From positions 1-32,427 of the forward strand of contig JACROD010000023.1 in the NCBI GenBank assembly GCA_016214605.1: DNA of 32,427 nucleotides, written 5' to 3'. This DNA is from Candidatus Kaiserbacteria bacterium. Lineage in GTDB: Bacteria; Patescibacteriota; Minisyncoccia; Phycocordibacterales; UBA2100. Every line of letters starts with the position of its first letter. Positions within the stretch are counted from its first letter, which is position 1. Position numbers and translations under genes: made by a program. Below, in pieces: positions 6,643 through 14,072 of this stretch. Under the pieces are notes generated by a model, which saw only the letters and a program-made list of their open reading frames with translations, ran no database searches and was not told the origin of the DNA.

Positions 6643-7110
6643 ATGAACATGAACCCGGTAGTCCATTTTGAAATGCCTTATGAGGATCGTGCGCGCATGG
6701 CCGACTTTTATACCAAGACCTTCGGCTGGAAGGCCCAAATGATGGGGCCCGAAATGGGCGAATACGCCGTCGTGCATACTGGCGAGACCAATTTTTCTTA
6801 GCGGTAAACCGCTTTAGAAAAATGGCCATGCCCTTGTGGTAAGACGGATGAGAATCAAATGCTCAAAAAGCCGGGGATGATCAACGGCGGCCTCTTCAAG
6901 AAGACCCCCGACAATCAGCATCCCTCGATCGTCATCGCGGTCGAGGATATCCGCGCATCGATCCAAAAGGTCAAAGACGCGGGCGGCAAGATCATCGACA
7001 TGGAGACACCCGGAGAGCCGATGGAGATCCCCGGCATCGGGCTCTATATCGGATTTATCGACACCGAGGGCAATCGGGTCTCTATGCTCCAGCCGACGGC
7101 GATGATGTAG
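6643..7110 (+). pseudogene. VOC-family (glyoxalase-like) gene split by a 57-bp repeat
   Basis: The first part (6643-6801, 52 codons, beginning MNMNPVVHFEMPYEDRARMA) gives the first half of a VOC/glyoxalase-like protein. It runs into TAG at 6799, inside an inserted palindromic repeat. The second part resumes in the same frame at 6844 (TDENQM..., ORF-track ATG at 6859) and ends in VSMLQPTAMM at 7110. Deleting 6789-6845 (57 bp) joins GAG-AC to G-GAT-GAG and restores a continuous GETDENQ reading, as expected in homologues. Two stops (TAG 6799, TAA 6805) in the insert prevent read-through. The full protein would be about 137 residues with paired beta-alpha-beta-beta-beta modules. The C-terminal half alone has no ribosome binding site that I can see. 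Confidence 0.85.
6784..6840 (+). repeat. 57-bp palindromic dispersed repeat, copy 1
   Basis: Starts GAGACCAATTTTTCTTAGC and ends GGCCATGCCCTTGTGGT. It matches the copy at 31882-31938 at 55 of 57 positions; the differences are G/A at 6803 and A/G at 6808. The segment 6788-6825 is an imperfect hairpin: CCAATTTTTCTTAGCGG, loop TAAA, CCGCTTTAGAAAAATGG. AGAC occurs at both ends (6785-6788 and 6842-6845), so a 4-bp target duplication is possible. It interrupts the VOC coding sequence, which shows it is an insertion. Confidence 0.85.
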
Positions 7111-7162
7111 GCCCGGCTCCCTTTTTGCCATTCAGGAAAACTTTAGGTACGCTGGAGGGTAT

Positions 7163-7723
7163 ATGAACAACACCAAGATTGTGTGGGGTATTATCATCGT
7201 TATTATTATCAGCGCAGGGATCTATTTTTCACTCGTAAAAAAAGTCGAAGCGCCGACCGATGAGTTGGATGAGAGAGCTCTCATTAAGGATTTTGATCCG
7301 AGAAACACAGTAGTTAGGGTCAATGGTGAGATGCTGAGATTTGTAGACGGGGTGTCAGAAGTAGAAGTCGCTCCCGGCTCCGCCTCCAAGATCATCACCA
7401 AATACTTTGGTAATGAAACGCACGGTGATCTCAATGGTGATGGAAAAGAAGATATCGCGTATCTCATCACTCAGGATGGCGGCGGGAGTGGTACATTCTT
7501 TTATGTAGTTGCTGTGCTTACGCTACATGACAGCTATTACGTCAGCAATGCGTTTCTGATCGGAGATAGGATCGCGCCGCAGACGACCGAGATCGTCTCA
7601 GGGGAGCTTCGCGTCAATTATGCCGAGCGCAAGCCGGGCGAGCCGATGACCGCACAGCCTTCGGTCGGAGTGACGATGCACCTCAAGGTAACGCCGGATG
7701 GGGTGCTCGAGCTCGCCAAATAG
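7163..7723 (+). CDS. Membrane-anchored protein with EF-hand-like loop
   Basis: 186 residues: an N-terminal membrane anchor (IVWGIIIVIIISAGIYFSLV, residues 6-25), an acidic linker, then an extracellular domain of unknown family. The segment GDLNGDGKEDIAYLITQD around residue 94 has the DxNxDGxxD pattern of calcium-binding EF-hand/dockerin or FG-GAP-type loops. The region after it (GGGSGTFFYVVAVL) fits a beta-rich fold. GGAGG lies four bases before the ATG, and a terminator follows. Similar proteins occur in CPR genomes as far as I recall, but no function is established. Confidence 0.7.
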   Translation: MNNTKIVWGIIIVIIISAGIYFSLVKKVEAPTDELDERALIKDFDPRNTVVRVNGEMLRFVDGVSEVEVAPGSASKIITKYFGNETHGDLNGDGKEDIAYLITQDGGGSGTFFYVVAVLTLHDSYYVSNAFLIGDRIAPQTTEIVSGELRVNYAERKPGEPMTAQPSVGVTMHLKVTPDGVLELAK

Positions 7724-7738
7724 CAAAAGAAAAAAGAA

Positions 7739-7766
7739 ATCGCCCCGAGTATCCTCTCGGGGCGAT
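7739..7766. terminator. Bidirectional hairpin between convergent genes
   Basis: Perfect 11-bp arms ATCGCCCCGAG / CTCGGGGCGAT with a 6-nt loop, between the convergent genes ending at 7723 and 7793. The minus-strand side is followed by TTCTTTTTTCTTTT, a better T-tract than the plus side. Confidence 0.85.
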
Positions 7767-7792
7767 TGTGCTATAGCCGCTGCTTGTACAGT

Positions 7793-8368
7793 TTATATCT
7801 GCATAATCTCTGCTTGCCAGGCGTCTATTGCCGGAAAGTGATGGATGAATCCGATAATATTGAGTGTGAGATTGTCGTGGATGAAATACGCGACGCCGAT
7901 CTCCATCGCGAGCGCAAGGAAGATGACGGTCCACACCGAGAAGCGCCAGGCGAGCACGAAGCCAAGTGTCATCATGAGGGTATCCATGATCGAATTGATG
8001 ATGCTGTCGCCCACGTATCCGCGCGCGAGGGCCTGCTGTCGATACGCCTCGATCACCATAGGAGTATTCTCGGCGATCTCCCAGCCTATTTCGAGACTCA
8101 TGGCGAGCAGGAGCCGTTGCTGCAGAGACCAGCGCGGGAAGATGGCCCATGTGAAAAGAAAGAAAAGAAATCCGTGGATGATATGGGAGAAGCTATACCA
8201 ATCGGATAGGTGCTGCGACATGCCCGAAGAAGTGATCACTCCTTCCCAGAGCTTCACGTATCCGCAGGTACATATCGCCGGCTGGCCAAAGAGATAGAGC
8301 ACGGCCGCTTGGATGACGATTAGCACGCAGCCGAGCGGCCAAAAATATCGCCATGAGGATGTAATCAT
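7793..8368 (-). CDS. DUF2585 (UPF0314) integral membrane protein
   Basis: 191 residues with about five membrane segments. Family-specific stretches are plain: ICTCGYVKLWEGVITSSGMS (residues 32-51), QHLSDWYSFSHIIHGFLFF, SLEIGWEIAENTPMVIEAYR, a GDSIINSIMDTLMM segment and a FIHDNLTLNIIGFIHHFPAI segment. The conserved histidines and acidic residues in membrane segments hint at an enzymatic or metal-binding role, but none is known to me. GGAGG lies 13 bases before the ATG, a little far. It is a single-gene unit ending at the shared hairpin. Confidence 0.85.
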   Translation of the reverse strand: MITSSWRYFWPLGCVLIVIQAAVLYLFGQPAICTCGYVKLWEGVITSSGMSQHLSDWYSFSHIIHGFLFFLFTWAIFPRWSLQQRLLLAMSLEIGWEIAENTPMVIEAYRQQALARGYVGDSIINSIMDTLMMTLGFVLAWRFSVWTVIFLALAMEIGVAYFIHDNLTLNIIGFIHHFPAIDAWQAEIMQI

Positions 8369-8446
8369 ATGATATATTCTACCTCCTTTTATGATCCTTC
8401 ACGAGAGATGGAATGTATGGTAGAAGGAATAAGGAATATAGTCACG

Positions 8447-8473
8447 CTCTTCGCGTAGTGCGAAGAGGTACTT
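8447..8473 (+). terminator. Hairpin with plus-strand T-tract, no matching gene
   Basis: CTCTTCGC / GCGAAGAG with a 5-nt loop, then GTACTTTTT. No plus-strand gene precedes it. It may protect the DUF2585 promoter region or be a relic. Confidence 0.45.
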
Positions 8474-8498
8474 TTTATAAAAATAATAAAAAATAAAA

Positions 8499-8521
8499 AC
8501 CGCGGAGTAATTCTCCGCGGT
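8499..8521 (-). terminator. Terminator of the IDO gene
   Basis: ACCGCGGAG / CTCCGCGGT with a 5-nt loop. On the minus strand it is followed by TTTTATTTTTTATT, a strong T-tract. Confidence 0.9.
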
Positions 8522-8528
8522 CTTGTCT

Positions 8529-9719
8529 TTAAGCGGCACTTTTGATAAGTGCGTGCCGCGTGTCTAGGATATGTCGGAAGAGCGACTTGTCGAACTTCGT
8601 GCCGCCAGTACCCACATTGTGCGGATTCGCGTGCTCGCCGCGTTTCGACGGCTGGTTGAAGATGTACGCCTTTGCAAACCGGTAGTGTTGGATGCGAAAT
8701 GCGACCATCTGCTTGATGCATGCGTTGTACACCTCGGTGAGCTCTGGATGCTGGAGCACGAAATCGCGGATACTCGCCCCCTTCTCCACGAGCTCCAGCA
8801 GCGCCCGATGCTCCACCTGCATGTATCCGCGCATCTCGCGCAAGTGCACGCTTAATTCATCCGTCGCGTCATGCACGATACCCATGATCGCGTCAAGGAA
8901 CGGGAAGATCACGCTCTGTGCGCCAGTCTCACCGCGGTAGACTTGCGGTTTGCCTTTGTACTTTTTGACACCTTTATAGATGATGCCCTTCCGGATTTCC
9001 TTGTCGGAATGCTCCTTGGTGCCGAAGATGAACGGCCGCACGCGCTCTTTGTAGATGTACGGGTCGCAGTTCTTCGTGAGTGCTTTGAGCGTGTCTACGA
9101 TAGCAGTCAGCGCTATGAGGATCTTCCAAAGCTCATCTCGACAGGGTTCAACGTCTCCTTTCTGTGCGGCATCCTTTGCATGAACGCCACCGTCGATCGC
9201 TTGTCCCGCACGCGCTTCGATATCGATGTGGGGGAGGATAAACCCCGATTCGTCGAGACCGCCGTAAAAGGTACGGATAAGAGCCAGATTGCGGTATTCG
9301 ATCGGTCCGGATGGATCGAGACGGGACCAATTGTACGGGGCATACGACGTATACGCGAGGCACGGGTGCCTGCCGAGTGCATCTGCAAATGCCACGAGCG
9401 GCACCGCGATGTTTGCCGGGATTACTAGGCGTGGTTTTTCATCACGCCAGAGTTCCCATATGTATGCCGCCGTCGCGAAGTTTAGGTCGCGGAAGATTGC
9501 TTCTTGCATGTGCGTTGAATAATTACGCGGGTCAACTTTCGGGATGCGTATCTTCTCGAATGTAGGACCCCAGCATCCGGCATGAAGCCATGCCGGTATC
9601 TCCTGCACGGCACGTTCGAGCGACCGAAATTCTTTCGGTAGCTTCCGTGGAGGATCACGACTGGGCAGGAACCCGCGTTCGGCGCTTACGCCGTATTTCT
9701 TCAGGTCGACAGGTGTCAT
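8529..9719 (-). CDS. Indoleamine 2,3-dioxygenase-family heme protein
   Basis: 396 residues, the usual size for the IDO family (about 400). Signature parts: YGVSAERGFLPSRDP at the N-terminus; RTFYGGLDESGFILPHIDIE with its RxFYGGxxxE-type core (about residue 150); YRGETGAQSVIFPFLDAIMG; HLREMRGYMQVEHRALL; AFRIQHYRFAKAYI, whose His is in the region of the proximal heme ligand; and GTGGTKF, the substrate-pocket glycine loop. The known reaction is oxidative opening of the Trp pyrrole ring to N-formylkynurenine with O2. Other family members have unclear substrates. I start at the second ATG (9719) because GGAG lies six bases before it. No kynurenine-pathway partner is nearby. Own terminator. Confidence 0.85.
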   Translation of the reverse strand: MTPVDLKKYGVSAERGFLPSRDPPRKLPKEFRSLERAVQEIPAWLHAGCWGPTFEKIRIPKVDPRNYSTHMQEAIFRDLNFATAAYIWELWRDEKPRLVIPANIAVPLVAFADALGRHPCLAYTSYAPYNWSRLDPSGPIEYRNLALIRTFYGGLDESGFILPHIDIEARAGQAIDGGVHAKDAAQKGDVEPCRDELWKILIALTAIVDTLKALTKNCDPYIYKERVRPFIFGTKEHSDKEIRKGIIYKGVKKYKGKPQVYRGETGAQSVIFPFLDAIMGIVHDATDELSVHLREMRGYMQVEHRALLELVEKGASIRDFVLQHPELTEVYNACIKQMVAFRIQHYRFAKAYIFNQPSKRGEHANPHNVGTGGTKFDKSLFRHILDTRHALIKSAA

Positions 9720-9799
9720 GGACATCTCCGTCCCTTTCTTGGTGTGACAAAAAACTAGACTACAAACAGGCTACTCGGTATCCGCCTATTGTCAAATAC

Positions 9800-10030
9800 T
9801 TATCGTTTTGCCTTATTGCGCTTCTCCTCGTCCATCACGCGGGTGACCTCGCGCTCGCGCATTTCGAGCATGTGTTTGCCTTCGACGAGCTTTTTCTTGA
9901 GATCCTCGACTTTTTTCTTGGCTGCTTCGAGGGCGAGCTCGGCGGTGTGGTATTCCATCTCCTGGTGTTTGACCTCTTGGGTGTGCCAGGCGACCTGTCG
10001 TTTCATTTGGGCGAGCTGCATCGGGTCCAT
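9800..10030 (-). CDS. Small coiled-coil protein, 76 aa
   Basis: Highly charged helical protein starting MDPMQLAQMKRQ. It has heptad-like spacing through the whole length (TAELALEAAKKKVEDLKKKL) and ends in EEKRNKAKR. It has no membrane segment or recognised domain; it is likely a parallel or antiparallel coiled coil of structural or adaptor type. The ORF track starts 11 codons upstream, but TATAAT (minus strand, 10037-10042) lies six bases before the ATG at 10030. The transcript should therefore begin at that ATG. Confidence 0.65.
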   Translation of the reverse strand: MDPMQLAQMKRQVAWHTQEVKHQEMEYHTAELALEAAKKKVEDLKKKLVEGKHMLEMREREVTRVMDEEKRNKAKR

Positions 10031-10036
10031 GGTCCT

Positions 10037-10042
10037 ATTATA
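10037..10042 (-). promoter_or_regulatory. -10 TATAAT, leaderless start of the coiled-coil gene
   Basis: Perfect -10 hexamer on the minus strand with six bases (AGGACC) before the ATG. The same arrangement, TATTAT then AGGACG then ATG, occurs at trpS. No good -35 was found. Confidence 0.6.
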
Positions 10043-10065
10043 CGCTTGTTTTTTATTCTGCAAGT

Positions 10066-10098
10066 AAAAGAAAATCCCGCGGTCTGTGCGACCGCGGG
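10066..10098 (-). terminator. Terminator of the aminotransferase gene
   Basis: CCCGCGGTC / GACCGCGGG with a 5-nt loop. On the minus strand it is followed by ATTTTCTTTT. It separates the aminotransferase from the promoter of the coiled-coil gene. Confidence 0.85.
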
Positions 10099-10114
10099 GC
10101 GATAGTTTTCTGAG

Positions 10115-11422
10115 CTATGCCGCTATTGGCCATGATTGGGCTGCATCGATCTTGGCGCTGATCTCAAGAAGAGCAACGCGGATCGCCCTGCATGCTTCGT
10201 CGATCATCTCGTCGGTGATGGCGAGGATCGGCGGGGAGATACGCACGTGCGCGATGCGTCCGTAGTGAGGATCGTCGTACACATGGCCATGTTTCATAAA
10301 GATGCGCTGGCCATACTCTCCCGCAAGTAATCTGCGGCAAAGCGACTCTGCAGAGGTGATGCCGCGGATACGCAGACCGATCAGAGAACCCCGATACTCG
10401 ACATCGACATGCGGAATATCCTTTAGGTTTTCAGCAAATCGACGACCGATCTCCTTGGATCGCTTCCCTATCGCATCGCCATGCTTTTCTAGATATTCGA
10501 TCACGGCGGTGGCGACGACGCATTGGAGCGGAGAACCGCTGAATGTTGCCCCATCCGTTCCGGGCGCAAAGACAGACATGAACTCGTCGGTCCCCACGAG
10601 CGCCGAGATGGGCAGCAGACCGCCGCCGAGCGCTTTACCGAGCACGACTGCATCGGGTCGATAGATATGTTCTTCAGTGTCGTATTCTTGAAACGACAAC
10701 CTATCCCCGCAGCGATAGAAGCAGTCTTGGATCCCGTCGAGTACGACATATTTTCCGAGTGTTCGGGCGATCTGTATGATCTCGCGATATTCACCGTGAT
10801 CAAACAACGGCCCGCCTTCTCCGCGATGCATCTCCAGGATGATGCCGATGACATCATCTCTTGCGAGCACGGATCGGATCGCTTTGATCGTGCGCGGTAC
10901 TACGATGAATCCTCTCGATCGCGGACCTTTCCCTTTGTACTGGTCCACATCGAATCGCGCATTGGTGGTGAAGGAGCGTCCGCGACCGTGGAAGTAGTTT
11001 TCAATGAGTACCACTTTGGGTTTCTTGATACCGCGTCTTTCTGCGTGCAAAAAGAGTGCAGTGGCAGCGCTTTCTGTCGCAGAGCCGCCATCTGATTTGG
11101 CGAGGACGCGATCAAATTCGGTAAACCGGGTGATCGCCTCGCAGAACATGGCATACGGTACCGAATAGATCACGTTTGAGACCAGATCCAAGCAGCAGCG
11201 CGGATTCAACAAGAACCGCACGAGCGCAAAGATCACGAACTTCCAGCTATGCGTGAGCACCGCCGAGTATCCGGAGAGCAGGTCGAGGATCTTGTTGCCT
11301 TCAGGATCCCAAAAATAAGCCCCCTTTGATGCAACGGCGACCGCGGGATAGCGGTTGTAATTTTGCGCACTGTGCTTGTCCGTGACGCGCCGGCTCTCGG
11401 CGCTCGTCCAGCGTCTTTTCAT
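10115..11422 (-). CDS. Class III PLP aminotransferase, ornithine aminotransferase-like
   Basis: 435 residues, fold type I. The N-terminal NYNRYPAVAVASKGAYFWDP and LDLLSGYSAV match ornithine aminotransferases (RocD type). The lysine for PLP is in LGKALGGGLLPISA (about residue 287), and an Asp in VVLDGIQDCFYRCG is at the pyridine-nitrogen position. Several usually invariant parts are changed: the NQGHCHP loop after YSAV reads LTHSWKF, the NTGAEAVE phosphate-binding loop reads SDGGSATES, and EPIQGE reads EMHRGE. The cofactor lysine and aspartate are kept, so it may be an active enzyme with another substrate. AGAGGAG lies six bases before the ATG. Single gene with terminator. Confidence 0.75.
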   Translation of the reverse strand: MKRRWTSAESRRVTDKHSAQNYNRYPAVAVASKGAYFWDPEGNKILDLLSGYSAVLTHSWKFVIFALVRFLLNPRCCLDLVSNVIYSVPYAMFCEAITRFTEFDRVLAKSDGGSATESAATALFLHAERRGIKKPKVVLIENYFHGRGRSFTTNARFDVDQYKGKGPRSRGFIVVPRTIKAIRSVLARDDVIGIILEMHRGEGGPLFDHGEYREIIQIARTLGKYVVLDGIQDCFYRCGDRLSFQEYDTEEHIYRPDAVVLGKALGGGLLPISALVGTDEFMSVFAPGTDGATFSGSPLQCVVATAVIEYLEKHGDAIGKRSKEIGRRFAENLKDIPHVDVEYRGSLIGLRIRGITSAESLCRRLLAGEYGQRIFMKHGHVYDDPHYGRIAHVRISPPILAITDEMIDEACRAIRVALLEISAKIDAAQSWPIAA

Positions 11423-11542
11423 GTGCCGCTCCTCTGATTCGTAAGACTATATTCCAATTTATTTTTACCACAAATCCGGCTTCTTTGCTAGTAGTCGTGT
11501 TGGCTCATGGCTTCTTCAGGATGAAGCGCAAATACTGTCCTT

Positions 11543-12142
11543 ATGAGGCGGATACGCATACTTTTGGTGGGACTGCTCGGCGTTTCAGCGGCGGTCTTTT
11601 TCGGTGTCACGCTCGTGCGTGCGATGTGGTATGACGTGCAGGTAGAGGTGCCGGCACCGCCAAGGCCAGCGCCGGCTGCCATTCCCATCGACCCACCTTC
11701 CCAGCTTGTCATACCAGCACTCCAAATAGACGCCGATATCGAACACATCGGTCTGGTCGCGTCTGATCGCATGGCTGTGCCGCACAGTTTTAAGGACGCG
11801 GGTTGGTACAAATATGGCCCGGTACCGGGTGATGAAGGCACAGCGATCATCTTGGGACATCTGGACAATGGTCTCGGTCTCACGGGTGTATTCAAGCGGC
11901 TCCACGAGCTTGTCCCCGGAGATGAGATCGAAATATTGACCGAAGGTGGGCGCACGGTGCGTTTTCGCGTGACGTCACTCGCGGACTATCCCTACAAGGA
12001 TGTTCCTCCTACGGCACTCGTTTCTTCTGATGCCAAGTTGATACTCATTACGTGTGCGGGGCATTGGACCTACGACAAAGATCAGGGCATGACCTACGAC
12101 CACAGACTGGTCGTCTCTGCCCGCCTCATGAACACACTGTGA
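11543..12142 (+). CDS. Sortase family transpeptidase
   Basis: 199 residues: a membrane anchor at 5-27, a Pro-rich linker (EVPAPPRPAPAAIPIDPP) and a sortase barrel from about residue 55. The catalytic triad of the family is visible: His in ILGHLDN (about residue 105), Cys in LILITCAGHW (about 172) and Arg in DHRLVVSARL (about 189). LVIPALQIDADIEHIGL is the typical first strand. The type is close to class E/F-like sortases from memory. The two secreted proteins downstream on the same strand could be substrates; the second has a C-terminal anchor. No clear Shine-Dalgarno. Confidence 0.85.
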   Translation: MRRIRILLVGLLGVSAAVFFGVTLVRAMWYDVQVEVPAPPRPAPAAIPIDPPSQLVIPALQIDADIEHIGLVASDRMAVPHSFKDAGWYKYGPVPGDEGTAIILGHLDNGLGLTGVFKRLHELVPGDEIEILTEGGRTVRFRVTSLADYPYKDVPPTALVSSDAKLILITCAGHWTYDKDQGMTYDHRLVVSARLMNTL

Positions 12143-12253
12143 TTCATCAGCGTTTAATCACCGCTCTGCTCTACTGAAGCGGTAGGTCGATTCATCACAA
12201 CGATGTCTGGCCGACCGCTTGCTTACTAGCAATTAATAACTAAAAGATCATGT

Positions 12254-13414
12254 ATGAAATCTTCTAATCGTTTATCTTTTGGCAACTTTTTCCTTCTCGG
12301 GTTCCTTGTGACAGCCCTGCTTATCCTTGCTGCGATAGGGGGAGGATCTCCTCTTGTCGCGCGAGCGGAGGCGGGCGGTCCGACGGTGACCCTATCAAGC
12401 ACGACATCGAGTCCGACGAGTGAGAGCGCGATCCCTGTCAGCGCGTTGTTCTCCGAATCGGTGACGGGTCTGAGCACGAGCAGTATTGTCGCGACCAACG
12501 GTACGATAAGCGACCTGTCCGGATCGAGTACGGTTTTCACGTTCGTTCTCAATCCCATTGCCGATGGCACGACCACGGTGATGATCCCTTCCGACGTGGC
12601 ATCTTCCACGTCGGCGTCAAGTACGGGGAATCAGGCTTCTAATACACTGGAGTTTTTGTTCATGCCGAGCGGCACGTCGAGCACGTCGACCATGCCGATG
12701 ATCTCGAATGTCGCAGCGACCAGTACCGGCACGACGTCGGAAATGATCACGTGGGCGACCGATGTACCGGCGAGCTCTTGGGTGTTGTACGGCACGACGA
12801 CGACCTATGGGCTTGCGACGCCATTCGAGGCGGGACCGGTGACCGATCACATGGCAGATGTGACGGGACTTCAAGATTCGACGCTTTACCACTTTGTCGT
12901 GAGTTCCGGCAATGCAATGGGGACCACAACCTCGCCTGATTTCACCTTCATGACCGGATCGACGAGTGTTGCGACCAGTACTGCGAGCACGACGCCTCTT
13001 GCGGTCACGGGCGTCGATACGATAACGTCTGTCGCCGTCGCAGACAATACATTTGCCAGCGGATGGAAATGGGTTCTGCACCTCACCGTGCCGGATACTG
13101 AGAATGCCTTCCGTATGAAGTTCGGCGACTTCTTGGCTTCGGGATCGACAAGTACCATCGGGATCGCCAACAATCTGCGCATCTTCTCCCCTCAGTCATC
13201 CACTATGGTTGATGAAGGGTCTTCAATGACCGAGGTCGACAATAACTACGGGGCTTGGATGTATCTGACCGGTGACTCCTCCACTTCGATTCCGGGAAGG
13301 CAGATCAATGTGACGGTGGAAATGCGCATACCTGCGGGCACCGCATCGGGCACCTACACGACAAGCTTCGGGGCGCAATCAATACCGTCTGCGGCGACGT
13401 CGACGACACCTTAG
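12254..13414 (+). CDS. Secreted Ser/Thr-rich protein with Ig-like and FN3-like domains
   Basis: 386 residues. It has a signal peptide or N-terminal anchor (FFLLGFLVTALLILAAIGGG, about residues 12-31, with ARAEA-type cleavage site near 40). A bacterial Ig-like domain follows (about 44-135: PTVTLSSTTSSPTSESAIPV, with FSESVTGLSTSSIVATNGTI). Next comes a fibronectin III/purple-acid-phosphatase-N-like domain (about 150-235: ITWATDVPASSWVLYGTTTT, ending in VTGLQDSTLYHFVV). A C-terminal beta-rich domain (about 255-375) is unrecognised. There is no C-terminal membrane anchor. Likely surface or secreted adhesin-type protein, placed between a sortase and a second surface protein. Confidence 0.75.
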   Translation: MKSSNRLSFGNFFLLGFLVTALLILAAIGGGSPLVARAEAGGPTVTLSSTTSSPTSESAIPVSALFSESVTGLSTSSIVATNGTISDLSGSSTVFTFVLNPIADGTTTVMIPSDVASSTSASSTGNQASNTLEFLFMPSGTSSTSTMPMISNVAATSTGTTSEMITWATDVPASSWVLYGTTTTYGLATPFEAGPVTDHMADVTGLQDSTLYHFVVSSGNAMGTTTSPDFTFMTGSTSVATSTASTTPLAVTGVDTITSVAVADNTFASGWKWVLHLTVPDTENAFRMKFGDFLASGSTSTIGIANNLRIFSPQSSTMVDEGSSMTEVDNNYGAWMYLTGDSSTSIPGRQINVTVEMRIPAGTASGTYTTSFGAQSIPSAATSTTP

Positions 13415-13468
13415 CAGAGGGTCGTTGCAAGGTTGCATATTAACAGCCGATAATCACCAAATGATCTT

Positions 13469-13981
13469 ATGAAAACTAAAAATCTCGTCCCTGCTCTCCT
13501 TCTCATCGTCATGACGACGCCGGTCTTCGCTTCCGAGATCACCGGGACCTTGAGCGCGGGATCAGGAAGCGCTCTTGCCGGGACCGTAGTGAGTGCTTCT
13601 TCGAGCACCACTACGACCTCCACATCGACCGGAACGATCGGAGGGAGTGTGACTCCTGCGAGCGGAGGTCTGAGCGGGACGGTGGTCGCTCCACCAACGA
13701 CGCAGACCACCTCCGGTGGCAGTACCGGGGGTGGAGGCGGCGGTAATGGGCCTCCAGTCGGTCTTATTTCGACGCCGACAGGAGGTGGCGGGGGCTCGGT
13801 CTTGGGAACCTCGACGAGGGCAACGACAACGGGCGTCCCATCCGGCACGGGCGGCGGCACGGTTGTTCCCGGCGTAGGCAACACGGGGTCCGGAGCGCAG
13901 GCGCCGTGGACATATGCCGTACTCGCTCTTTCAGTGGTGAGTATGACCGGAAGCCTACTCTATCTGCGCAAGGAATTTTAG
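13469..13981 (+). CDS. Ser/Thr/Gly-rich surface protein with C-terminal anchor
   Basis: 170 residues: a signal peptide ending near VFASE (residue 23), then low-complexity Ser/Thr and Gly stretches, then a C-terminal block with GVGNTGSGAQ, a hydrophobic helix (TYAVLALSVVSMTGSLLYL) and a basic RKEF end. This tripartite end (short motif with xNTG, membrane helix, positive tail) resembles a cell-wall sorting signal. Together with the sortase 1.4 kb upstream it makes a plausible enzyme-substrate pair. The motif is not a canonical LPxTG. The long antisense ORF at 13411-13884 is a composition artefact. Confidence 0.7.
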   Translation: MKTKNLVPALLLIVMTTPVFASEITGTLSAGSGSALAGTVVSASSSTTTTSTSTGTIGGSVTPASGGLSGTVVAPPTTQTTSGGSTGGGGGGNGPPVGLISTPTGGGGGSVLGTSTRATTTGVPSGTGGGTVVPGVGNTGSGAQAPWTYAVLALSVVSMTGSLLYLRKEF

Positions 13982-14027
13982 GATTTCTTGAAGTGTGACG
14001 CGGTCTGCCGACAATTAAAGTCAAGTA

Positions 14028-14072
14028 AGTAACACCAGTGGGCGGCCCTCAGGGCCGCCCGCTGGTGTTACT
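14028..14072. terminator. Long inverted repeat between convergent genes
   Basis: 22-bp arms (AGTAACACCAGTGGGCGGCC... / ...GGCCGCCCGCTGGTGTTACT) with one mismatch and a single base between them. It overlaps the stop of the GH15 gene. T-tracts are poor on both sides, so termination strength is uncertain, but the stem is very stable. Confidence 0.7.

Noticed and set aside
6784-6845. Integron attC site or CRISPR repeat as explanation of the 57-bp element
   Set aside because: No R/L core sites, no integrase, no regular spacing; the two copies are 25 kb apart.
8404-8455. 16-codon plus-strand ORF
   Set aside because: It ends in the hairpin at 8447, has no ribosome binding site and no recognisable sequence.
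13411-13884. 157-aa Pro/Val-rich minus-strand ORF
   Set aside because: Composition shadow of the GC-rich Ser/Thr/Gly repeat gene on the plus strand; no promoter or ribosome binding site.
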